This document shows, in pieces, positions 10,652 to 19,479 of a DNA stretch of 64,000 nt. This stretch comes from Diphasiastrum complanatum (taxonomy: Eukaryota > Streptophyta > Lycopodiopsida > Lycopodiales > Lycopodiaceae). Position 1 is the first letter of the stretch. Every line of letters begins with the position of its first letter. Position numbers and translations under genes: made by a program. The notes beneath the pieces are model-generated. The model did not search any database. It saw only the letters and a program-made list of their open reading frames with translations, and had not been told where the DNA came from. The stretch is taken from positions 36,672 through 100,671 of the forward strand of contig MU831847.1 of NCBI GenBank assembly GCA_029204225.1. Direction: 5' to 3'.

Positions 10652-12076
10652 CTAGCCTTGGTGCTTCTCTTTGAAGGAAATCTGATGTCTCCATGTCTTG
10701 TGAAAATCACATTGATCAAGATCACAAAACATGTCCTTGTTACTATTACCAAGATTTATCAAGCTAGAATGACTAGTCCACAAACCATCAAAAGTAAGCA
10801 TGATTTTCCTAATCTTGTAATCACAAGTGATCTTGAACTTCATGAGGCTACATACTTGCTTGTGGATATAAGTGTCCTTCAAGGATGTTTCACTTATTCT
10901 CATAGAAAGCTTACAATTTGCCTCTCCAAAAGAAAAAACACATTTTTCAAAACAATGAGTGATTAACTCATTCTTGCTCTTCCAAAATCCGAGAGCACTC
11001 ATTTGATCAAACAACCAATTTACACTTAATTGGTTCATAACAATTTTTAGATCACTAAGACATAAAAAATTGTTCTCAAATGAGTCATTACACATCTTAT
11101 CTTCAACTTCCTTCTTTATGAAGCCCTCAAGTTGCCTCATGTAGTTCTCATAGCACACCTCGGTTTGCCTCATATAGATCTCATAGCAAAATGGTTCATC
11201 AAGCATGGAAGTAAGAAAAGTGTTGAAAGTGAATGGTTGAGAATCTTTCCCTTGATTACCTTTGCCAAGATAAGTCCTTGAAGGCTCAACCCTTGCCTTT
11301 GTGGATCTTCTTGGAGCACTTGATCTTGGAGGTGGATCCTCAAGATCTCCATCACTTTGTTGCTCCTCCTCAATCCTTGCAAGATCAAAATGAATGATTT
11401 TTTCTTTTGCCATAGCAATTTTAGCATCCAACTTAAATAAACTACCTTGTTTAACACCATTTGCTATGCAATTATCATTCTTCATGATGGAACAAACTCC
11501 ATGCTTGAAGTGAACATATAAATCATCATCCATTAGTTGTCCAACACTAAGCAAGCTCTTGGTAATTGATGGTACAAAAAGGACATTGTCTAGATCCATC
11601 CTTTTGCTAGATCCTAAACTTAATGAGATGGTACCAATACCATCTATCTTACATTCTTGATCATTTGCTAAAGAAACAAATTTATTAGCACCATTGAAAG
11701 AGTGTAAGGTTGAGAATGTGTCCTTTTGGAAAGTCATGTGGGAGCTAGCCCCACTATCAATCCACCAAGTGTCCTTTGAGTTGCTTTTGCTTGTTGGAGT
11801 GGATGTAGATGCCATCAAAGATGAGATATCCTCATCTCCATCCTCTTCATATGCAAGGTTCCCTTGTTTGTCCTCCTTCTCTTTTGCTCTTAGCCTCTTA
11901 TAGCATTCGGATGCATAATGCCCCTTCTTTCTACAAAAGAAGCATTTTTGCTTTGACTTGTCCTTTGAGCTTGATGCATCATCCTCTTCTTTGGCCTCCT
12001 TGGGATGCTTCTTCTTTCCATTGGTCTTCTTTTTGCCCTTGAATGAGAAATTGGCTCTCTCATCTCCATCCTGCAA
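10652..12076 (-). CDS. copia A1 gag C-terminus and protease with novel tail
   Basis: 474 open codons. A zinc knuckle CFFCRKKGHYASEC (CX2CX4HX4C) lies at about residues 45-58, and a retropepsin start WWIDSGASSHM at about residues 104-114 (active-site Asp-Ser-Gly). A remnant of the linker that normally sits before RT follows (RRSTKARVEPSRTY). The last 200 or so residues resemble no integrase or RT. The same organisation recurs in copia A2, so the loss of pol predates both insertions. The Lys-rich start after the first Met is internal to gag, so the frame begins upstream in the frameshifted gag. Confidence 0.8.
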   Translation of the reverse strand: MQDGDERANFSFKGKKKTNGKKKHPKEAKEEDDASSSKDKSKQKCFFCRKKGHYASECYKRLRAKEKEDKQGNLAYEEDGDEDISSLMASTSTPTSKSNSKDTWWIDSGASSHMTFQKDTFSTLHSFNGANKFVSLANDQECKIDGIGTISLSLGSSKRMDLDNVLFVPSITKSLLSVGQLMDDDLYVHFKHGVCSIMKNDNCIANGVKQGSLFKLDAKIAMAKEKIIHFDLARIEEEQQSDGDLEDPPPRSSAPRRSTKARVEPSRTYLGKGNQGKDSQPFTFNTFLTSMLDEPFCYEIYMRQTEVCYENYMRQLEGFIKKEVEDKMCNDSFENNFLCLSDLKIVMNQLSVNWLFDQMSALGFWKSKNELITHCFEKCVFSFGEANCKLSMRISETSLKDTYIHKQVCSLMKFKITCDYKIRKIMLTFDGLWTSHSSLINLGNSNKDMFCDLDQCDFHKTWRHQISFKEKHQG

Positions 12077-12120
12077 AGACTGAACTCATTCTTGCCTTGG
12101 TGTGGAGCATCCTACACTCT

Positions 12121-12686
12121 TCAGCCACTTATACACTGTGAAGTTTTTCTATAGTTGGCAAAGTGTCTTGGATGGCAAAACTTTGGACCAATTGCAAAGT
12201 CATCTCCTAGGCCATTAAGGACAATTTGTACAAGCTCTCCATCATGAATCTTCTCTCCAATGGAAGCCAACTCCCTATTTAGGGATTTGATTCTGAGTAC
12301 ATAATCATGTGCACCCTCACTTCTCCTCATGCTTTGCAAAATTTGATTTCTAAGCATGAGTACTCTTGAAGTGTTACTAGATTCATATATTGACTTTAAA
12401 GACTCCCAAGCCTCTTTAGCACTAGTACATGTTGATACTTCTCTCAACAAATCATTCCCTTCACACAATGAAGTGCAAGCCTAGATCTCTTCTTGTATCT
12501 AGCTAACTCCAGTGCACCTAGAGGTTCATCTTCATCTTCAATCAAGAACTCATAAAGGTCTTGGGGCACCAAGAGTGACTCCATCCTAACCTTCCAAATA
12601 GCATAATTTGTAGAATCTAATCTCTCACTAGCTTCTAGAAGGTATGCTCCAGCAAATCCCATCTTACTAGTGACTTCTACAAACAA
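12121..12686 (-). pseudogene. copia A1 gag (UBN2-type), frameshifted
   Basis: Start at 12686 (Met-Phe-Val-Glu-Val-Thr-Ser-Lys-Met), then a typical copia gag core with LDSTNYAIWKVRMESLL and, in another frame from about 12468, AWESLKSIYESS and LNRELASIGEKIHDGELVQ. Against the intact gag of copia A2 (39129-38335), this copy lost a few codons after HCVK and changed frame near 12190, so it needs at least two corrections. Gag would form the virus-like particle in the cytoplasm. Confidence 0.85.
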
Positions 12687-13421
12687 GAAATAGATTCGAT
12701 TGACTTGAAACTCACAAAGGTCTCACACTTGCAGTGTTTCACTCAAATTTGATTTCTATTCCAACAAATGGACTTATAATCACAGTTCTATCACTCCCTG
12801 ACAAAGCTGGAATGAAGATAAGATGAAGTGAAAACTACTTTCAAACAAATCTTGCCAAGAAAATGATTTGATTGTCTCTAGAAACTCACTAAGGTCTCTT
12901 TCTTGTAGTGTTTCACTCAAATTAGATTTCTAATCCAACAAATGGACTTATAATCTCAGTTCTAGCACTCCCTCACAAAGTTGGAATGAAAATAAGATTA
13001 TGTGAAATCTACTTACAATCAAATCTTACCAATTTTGGCTATTTTTGGACAAAAAAATAACTTAATCTCCTTCTTCCTTCTTGGTGTACTTTCAAGACCT
13101 GTTTTTAATCTTAATAGGACTTGAACTCAACCTAGATTAATTAGATTCCATGAAACAAATTCAAATCTAATCAATGGCTAATGATATTACAAATTGAATT
13201 TACAGTGACCAAATGAATGTAGTGCATTTAATGCTGGTTCAGAAGTGCCCACACATGGGAACAATACAAAATTTGATCCTTAAGAAGTTTGGGATCAATT
13301 CCTACCACCAAAACTTAGCACCAAACTCGCTTTCACAAGACTAATTTTTAGCACACAAAACTACTAAAAATGGATTTGAATGGATCTAAGATCAAAGCCC
13401 TTGTACTTGGATCTGATACCA

Positions 13422-14113
13422 TGTGAAAGTACAATACTTTAAGGACCAAAAATGGATCTTAGAAGATCCACAAGAGAGATTATGTGCTTGCTTAACAATG
13501 CATCAAAAAACTAGACAATAAATCTTGATCTAGATTAGCAATTTGACACATAACAAGTATGAGTAATAAATAAACAAGATCAAAGACCCAAATCTGAGTC
13601 CACACGTGTGTATTACAGGCTGTAGTACGGCCTTCAGCCTGAAAAACAAGTAGAAATTGATTGGGTTTCATTTGGATCACAAAAACTCAATGTACATAGT
13701 GAACTAGCTTGAGATTGCCAATGAGCTCCAAAAATATTCTATCTTCTCACTATGGAAGCTTGGAATACATAGCAAATTCAACTTCCTTCTTGAAGTTAGG
13801 TGGATTTCCAGCATGTAATAAGTAAGTTAACTCACCCTTCTTGCCCTAAAATGAAACCCCAGCCTAGATCCTAGACTTATGCTTGGTAGGTAGCTAGTTG
13901 GTCAAGTTTTCACCTTAAACTTAGGTGTAGGTCCTATAAAGTAGGGATGACCACCAAATAGACATGACCAACTCTCTTGACTTGACCTAACCTACCTACA
14001 TTAGGAGTGGGTTGCCATGTGGCATCTTGGTCTTCCATGTGTGGAACCCAATTATACACAATATTTACAAAGTTCTACATGGCTAGATTTGTCAAAATAG
14101 GCTATTTTTCACA
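13422..14113 (-). repeat. copia A1 5' LTR
   Basis: 692 bp, TGTGAAAG...TTTTCACA. The minus-strand PBS abuts it at 13410-13421. Its outer end lies 17 bp upstream of the ATG of the H3-like gene D. Confidence 0.93.
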
Positions 14114-14130
14114 GCGTGTTCAATCGATAC
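14114..14130 (-). promoter_or_regulatory. iteron abutting the H3-like start codon
   Basis: The 17-mer GCGTGTTCAATCGATAC (reverse complement GTATCGATTGAACACGC) ends directly before the ATG at 14131. It matches the iterons at 9188-9204 and 9854-9870 on the other side of the copia insertion. Confidence 0.65.
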
Positions 14131-14600
14131 ATGGTGAGAACAAAGCTAACTGCAAGGCTCAGCACAGGCGGTGTGCCTTTACATGCTGTTGTTGGACGAG
14201 GAGCACCACCACCAGCTACACCTCTGCAACAAGGAGAGTGGATCGATCCAGAGACCCAGCATGGCTGAAAGATATCAAGAAGCTTCAAAAAACCATGAAC
14301 CTCCTGATCCCAAAGGCTCACATGCAAAGATGCATTAAGTAGGTGATTTGGGAGATATCAGCAGATGTGAGGTGGGCTGTGACTGCAGTTGAAACACTGC
14401 ACAATGCTTATGAGGATTTTCAAATAATTTTTTTTTTCAGATTGTGTAGTTGCTGCTATACATGCAAAAAGAGTAACAATAATGCCCAAGATTTTTAGTT
14501 GATTTTTCGTATGAGGGATGTGTACGATACGTTTGCCCAGAATTTCATTCCAAGACCTTCTGCTCCACCAGTTGCTGCCACCACTTCAAGAAGGAAGAGT
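14131..14600 (+). pseudogene. gene D, copy 1: histone H3-like protein, frameshifted
   Basis: The start reads Met-Val-Arg-Thr-Lys-Leu-Thr-Ala-Arg-Leu-Ser-Thr-Gly-Gly, the histone H3 N-terminal tail with several Lys/Gln to Leu changes. In a different frame the H3 fold follows: WLKDIKKLQKTMNLLIP (alpha-N and the start of alpha-1), an in-frame TAG at about 14340, then AVETLHNAYEDF (alpha-2). After a frame change in a poly-T run (about 14428-14437) it continues AAIHAKRVTIMPK, the hallmark H3 alpha-3 approach, then RMRDVYDTF as in copy 2. Histone H3 pairs with H4 in the nucleosome core. The loop between alpha-1 and alpha-2 appears shortened. Three or more disruptions make this a pseudogene, unless unseen introns rescue it. 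Confidence 0.75.
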
Positions 14601-14938
14601 AAGTAGGTTCAACCAATGAGGCTGCCAGCAATCATTCAACAAGTTGTTGTCAAAAAAAGAAGATCCTCAAACCCTCCAAAGAAAGTGAGGGCCAATCTAA
14701 AGGCCTCTTCTTCCCCTTCTTGTTCCTCTAAATTCGCTTCACATAAATCAGTTTCTAGATTTCCTCGCAGATCAGTTTCTAGATCTTCTCCACGTTCAGT
14801 TTCTACATCTCCTCTCCATTTAGTTTCTAAATCTCTTCCCAAATCTCCTCCCCATTCAGTTTCTAAATCTCCTCCCAAATCTCCTCCCCATTTACTTTCT
14901 AAATCTCCTTCCAAATATCCTAAATCAGTTTCTAAAAC
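14500..14938 (+). pseudogene. Lys/Pro/Ser-rich tail following the H3-like domain
   Basis: After RMRDVYD the frame runs through PRPSAPPVAATTSRRKSK, a TAG at about 14607 (or a splice donor AAGA/GTAAGT), then KKRRSSNPPKKV and about ten repeats of a SVSKSPPKSPPH type. This resembles the basic SPKK-like tails of linker histones. Copy 2 has a comparable Pro/Lys-rich extension (PRKQTTPKHAPKKVKP) after its H3 fold, which supports a real C-terminal extension. The minus-strand open frame across it is a shadow of the repeat. Confidence 0.55.
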
Positions 14939-16354
14939 TCACCTATTTCCTCCCTATCTCCTCCAAAATCTCCTCTAAAATCTACTGAACAGTCCACACA
15001 ACTCTCTTCTCTTGATGGTGAAGAATTAGATTCATTTTTTAATGTTCAAATCAATACTTTTTTTCTGGACGATAGATTAAAACATGTATATTTATCTCTT
15101 CCTGCATCTCCTTCATTATCTTTTGTAGAATCTAATAATTCCACTCATCTTAAATCTTTCGACAAGCATTACAATTTTCAATCTCCCTTTACAAAAATCA
15201 ATTATACCCTAACTGCACTAGACACAAGTGAAGTAGAAAATAAAGATAAAATGTTAGGGGACGATTTAGAAGTGGGGTTGGTTCGATATTTTCTAGAATT
15301 TTATCAGACACCAATTTTTGTAGAAGTAGAATTATTACCTATTCATTTTCTTAATAGTATTCATTATCCCCAATTTAAAGAATCTTATGTGGATGGATAC
15401 GTGGCAAATGTGAGAACGAACACACCCTTGATTATGGCTCCATACATATACAAGTAAGCTTTTTTTTTTTTTCAAAATTTAACTACTGCTATATTACTTG
15501 AGTTTATCTTGACTCACATGCTAATTTATTGATACAGTGAACATTGGAGTTTATATGTTTTGGCATTATATGTAAATAGCGACAGTATATGCAACCCAGG
15601 TGTGCATAAAAATAAATTCAATCTCTCACACGCACAGAGTTGCAAAAAAAAGTTATACAGATGTTGATAGAAAACTTTCCTATGACATACACGAAACTAG
15701 AGTGGATAGATGCAAAGGTGATTTATAATCTGACATATCGGTTCAGCGTGCGTTTTCATTTCTTGTTTATTACTAAATCTCACGGCACGCATTGAAATGA
15801 TATCTTTTTTTTTTTATTTTCTTATTTCTAATATCGATTGAACACGCACTTGCAATCTGTATAAAATATCCTCATGCGCTGAAACAATATCCCAACACAT
15901 TCTAACACATTAACACATTTTTTTTGTTTCTTTTGTCTTTGCAGTCCTCCCAACAACAAGAAAATGTTAGTTGTAGATGGTATATAGTCTTCAATGCAAG
16001 ATCGTTTTTTATGTGGCTCGCTCAACATGACTCTATTCCAGATATATGGAAGGTCATATATTTATTTAGAAATTTTTCGTGAATTAATTATTGTCAGTCA
16101 TCAGATAGTCCTTGTATTATTCCTGACATATGTTTCTAATACAAATTTTCTTATGTAATTTGTTTTCTCAGTTTTCCTACACGCCAGTCACGCGACAAGG
16201 GATCTGGCATTCTCGGCATGAAGCACTAAGAATATTGGTGGAAAATTCTTACCCTCCTGTAGATATTCCAAAAGCTAGTCCAGCAAAGCTTCTTCCATCT
16301 GGAGAAATGGATTTAGAGATCATAGAGCTAAAGATAGATGATAAAGAAAAATGA
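14939..16354 (+). pseudogene. Ulp1-like (C48) cysteine protease exons
   Basis: Exon 14939-15453 is open (frame of 15251), then intron 15454-15537 (CAA/GTAAGC...GATACAG). The next exon begins NEHWSLYVLALY, where His-Trp fits the Ulp1 catalytic His; a frame change in an A-run near 15641 precedes WIDAK at 15717. Intron 15718-15944 joins in phase to SSQQQENVSCRWYIVF (15945-16052), resembling the Ulp1 oxyanion Gln and nucleophile Cys motif (Gln-Gln-x-Asn-x-x-x-Cys), though the usual Gly after Cys is Arg. Intron 16053-16171 leads to a last exon of 61 codons ending at 16354. Ulp1 enzymes cleave SUMO and occur in several plant transposons. It may be a separate gene or the 3' part of the H3-tail gene. 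Confidence in the protease call is moderate; the exon structure is good. Confidence 0.5.
15735..15890. promoter_or_regulatory. iteron cluster inside the second Ulp1-like intron
   Basis: Four more sites related to the B-D iterons: 15735-15751 (+), 15787-15803 (-), 15831-15847 (+, ATATCGATTGAACACGC) and 15874-15890 (-). All lie in the intron 15718-15944. Confidence 0.55.
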
Positions 16355-17160
16355 ATGGCCTCCCTTCATGTAGATGAGCCATTATGTATTTCACATGTAC
16401 AGAATTATGTTATACAAATATATTGAGATTTTATTATATTCAATCACCTTCAATTTCGATTGTTGTTCCAACATGTTTGTATTTGAGGTTCTAAGTGAGA
16501 TAAAGCTTGTCCTCATGATCCAACCTTTGTTTTTCATAGCCTAGGTCTGCCTTGTCTTTATCATGGTCTTTTTGGATAAGTTCAGAAGATGATATGAGTG
16601 AACCTTTGTCACAACCAATCCAAACATACGACATAAGTTCACTCAGATTTGTTGCGGCAAAGCTTCAGTCAGATCACAAGGACAATACATACCAAGGCAA
16701 TGAAGACCAAAAATACAACCATTATCCGTTCAGCGCACGAGGATGACTTCACTGGGAGGCACTTCAACAAGGGCGCGCATCGAATCAATATCTAATTGTA
16801 GTGGTCACTGGAGTCCAAGTGCTTGAAGATCTCTCCATTGGAGATAATGCATTTCCGGCAGAAGACAATTAAGCTTGTTATCGAAAATTCATATCCAGTT
16901 GCAATTACAGTGTGTCCTCCACCATACAAATGGAGATCATAGAAAAAGTGGTTCATATATTATCAAACATGATGTACAAGAAATTATATGACATAATACA
17001 AAATTACATTGTTCAAATTATATGGATCTTCAATTTCGATGGATGTTCCTATGTCTATGCATTTTATATGCTCTTCATGCCTTGCTCGTACCTGCACAAC
17101 AAAAATTGTTTAAGTTCATTTATCTTGTAAAACTAATTCACTAAGAAATAAAAAAACTTT
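16355..17160 (+). repeat. diverged duplicate of the Ulp1-like last exon and 3' flank
   Basis: The stretch around 16840-16920 encodes VIENSYPV, echoing LVENSYPP of the last exon at about 16230, and the following AT-rich sequence with 'ttcaatttcgat' (about 16450 and 17030) is shared. A further iteron-like site is at 16775-16791 (-). It looks like an old tandem duplication of the 3' end of the element. No intact frame is present. Confidence 0.45.
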
Positions 17161-17199
17161 CCCTTGAGCAATTGAATTGTAATGGATCCAAACACAAAC

Positions 17200-19060
17200 A
17201 AAAGGATCCAATAATGGTGTCCGACCAACTCCAACCATGATTTTATAAATTAGCCTACTTTACCATTACCTTGATGGGAACTACGAGGAAATGGTACTAT
17301 AGTCTATCAGAAGAATCTATCGAAGATATAGAGACTTTTCACAGGTTATTCCTGCTCCACACAAAACTATTGATGGTTTATTATTCACTTTAACATCCCT
17401 TCAACAAGAAGAAAGAGAAGGAGTTAGACAATATCTGTGACCAAACTTTCGAGGCAGGTAGGAGCCACTATAATACTACCGCTGCAATTACTACAGAGCA
17501 ATCCACAGTCGATAAGATGAAGCAGTAGCAAAAGAAATAGTAGCAGAAAATGCACAGATATCCGTTGTCGAAGAATCTAAGATATCCCAAGTCGTAAACA
17601 ATTTGAGTCTCAAAAGCGATATGTGGGAAGCAAATCTAGTAGCAGGAAGAAATTCGTACAACACCTATGTGCCAATGACGTATACAGACTGTAGAACCCT
17701 ATCAACCAGTTCAAAGTAGAAACGATTCTTCTAGAAACCAACCGAGAAACTCAGAGAGGATGCAAATCCAAGCAATGACTACTAGAAATCTATCTATAGA
17801 AAGGGGGTATGAGAGTACTGGTGGGTCTAACTCAAGACTTGATGATGTGAAAGCCATGTTGAAAGGGTACATGGACGTTATAAACAAAAATATTTTCACC
17901 TTAGTCTCAGACGTGAATTGATAGGGAGGAGACCTTCTAAAATCCCACTTATCAAGAAGATTGCTAAGGCTAGATCAATGCCTAGATCTATGAAGAACAT
18001 AGCTAGAATGCACCACATAAAAAAAGATATAGATTTGGGGAGACATATAGGAACCAGGACTTGTAGGAAGCATTAAACAACCTAAGCATAGAATTCAACT
18101 TATGGCAACTCCTTAGGTTGTCAAATAAGGAGAAAAGAAAAGAATATGATGAAACCATATGCAATTCAAAAATTAGAGCCTCTTACTGTTGGACACATAA
18201 GTGCAGGTACCTTGGATCGAGCCTGTCCTAAAGTGGATGTGACCATTGATGGAGTGGTCATTGCGGGGGCTATAGTGGATGCTGGCTCCGCAGTTAACAT
18301 TCTTAGCTCAAAACTTGCCGATCGCTTAGGATTTGAACTTGAACCCGTCACTTTGATAGCGTTGAAGTTGGCAAACAACTCTATTATAAGACATGATGGA
18401 GAACTGACAGATACTCTTATTACTGTAGCCCAAAAGACAAAAAAACCTATGAGGATTTGTGCAAGAAATATCAGCACATATTTTCTTGGAATTATTCAAA
18501 TTAATACCTCCAGATCTAGTAAAGCATACTATACCTTTGAAACCTGATGCCAAACCCATTAGGCAAAAACAATGAAGGTTCCCATTTCATATGGAAGGAG
18601 GAGTACTCAAGCAATTAGAATGGTTGAAAGCGGCTGATTTAATTTTTTTCTGTAGACAACATTGAGTGGTGTTCACCGATAGTCCCATGACCAAAAAAGA
18701 ACTCTACCCAAATTCGTGTCTATGTCGACTATAAACAACTAAACAAGCACAAGAGGAAAGATTATTTATTACCCACTGCCTTCATAGATCAAACACTGGA
18801 AGAGCTGGCAAGAAGAGAACTCTATATTTTTATGGACTGTTTTGCTAGCTATAACCAGATAGCCATTGTTGAAGAAGATAAGTGTAAGACTACTTTCACC
18901 ACCACCTTTGGAGATTTCGCCTATCATGTTATTCCTTTTGGTCTATCAAATGCTCCAACCACATACCAAAGGTTTATGAATGAGAATTTTCAAGATATTC
19001 TTGGATAGAGACTTGAAGATCTTTATGGATGATTTATGTGGAGTATCTTCTGTTAAGGAA
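17200..19060 (+). pseudogene. degraded Ty3/gypsy gag-protease-RT
   Basis: The clearest part is 18146-18547: a retropepsin-like domain with AIVDAGSAVNILSSKLADRLG (catalytic Asp kept, Asp-Ala-Gly in place of Asp-Thr/Ser-Gly). After frameshifts, 18560-19060 has gypsy RT signatures: KPIRQKQ, then MDCFASYNQIAI and TTFGDFAYHVIPFGLSNAPTTYQRFMNE across several stops. Upstream, 17280-17900 holds gag-like but unclear fragments. It would encode the polyprotein of a Ty3/gypsy element; as found it cannot be translated through. No LTRs were matched to it. Confidence 0.7.
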
Positions 19061-19119
19061 TGATGTAAAATAATGAGTGAGAATTTAGATACGTCAAACG
19101 CTCTGAATTCACTGTTCAG

Positions 19120-19475
19120 AAAACCCAGATGGAATTTGATTATGTCTGCGGGCTACTGCCTGTTAGATCAGATCTACAATCCTCTAGAGTGTAGACAAAC
19201 ACTGCTGACCTACATTTAATTGTTTAAGCATTCAGCAAGATGAACCAATGTGCGAAATTATAAATAAACAGCTGATTACGAACAGACAACAATCCGACAT
19301 CAAAGCATTCGAGGTCATTCAATATGTGCATCATAGCTACTATATTATCAATGAACCTTTTGTGAGAGCACTTTTGTGACAAACCCACACAACGCGTCGG
19401 CGTGAGAGGCACTATCTCTCTCACGAACTATATCAGATCATCTCACTTACTAGCGGACTTCTTGGACATCGGCTA
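19120..19475 (-). repeat. copia-B LTR fragment (left part)
   Basis: Shares blocks 'tctacaatcctc', 'gtgtagacaaacac', 'gacaaacccacac', 'ggcgtgagag' and 'cttactagcggacttcttgga' with the LTR sequence at 30.4-30.9 kb and 42.3-42.7 kb. It stops at 'atcggctagcaacactg', and a very similar 'atcggctaacaaacact' restarts LTR sequence at 24,797, so it may be one half of a split LTR. Confidence 0.7.
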
Positions 19476-19479
19476 GCAA

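Larger units (their letters stand above)
9947..14113 (-). mobile_element. copia A1, non-autonomous LTR retrotransposon
   Basis: LTRs of 692 bp each at 9947-10638 and 13422-14113 (TGTGAAAG...TTTTCACA), primer-binding site TGGTATCAGATC on the minus strand at 13410-13421, and a polypurine-like tract (minus strand) next to 10639. Flanks are 'acgtg' (9942-9946) and 'gcgtg' (14114-14118), a target-site duplication with one mismatch. The interior encodes only gag and protease plus a non-pol tail; integrase, RT and RNase H are absent. Equal LTR lengths and high similarity suggest a fairly recent insertion. Confidence 0.93.
5464..16354 (+). mobile_element. histone-bearing multi-gene element, copy 1 (interrupted)
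   Basis: Order and direction: gene A (+, 5464-7597), gene B (-, 9008-7598), a shared iteron-rich upstream region, gene D encoding an H3-like protein (+, from 14131), then Ulp1-like exons (+, to 16354). A 4.17-kb copia element (9947-14113) splits the B-D intergenic region; removing it brings the two flanks together across a near-perfect 5-bp duplication. The same A-B-D order in the same relative orientations occurs, inverted, at 56.2-62.4 kb. Copy 1 is not intact: gene A has in-frame stops, gene B two frameshifts and a stop, and gene D several frame changes. No terminal repeats or replication genes were recognised, so the outer limits are only those of the genes seen. Confidence 0.65.

Noticed and set aside
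10532-10966. 144-codon plus-strand frame
   Set aside because: Spans the copia A1 LTR edge and the antisense of its protein.
14636-14914. Minus-strand frame rich in Gly, Asp, Leu and Glu
   Set aside because: It is the shadow of the Ser/Pro/Lys repeats on the plus strand, which fit the gene D tail.
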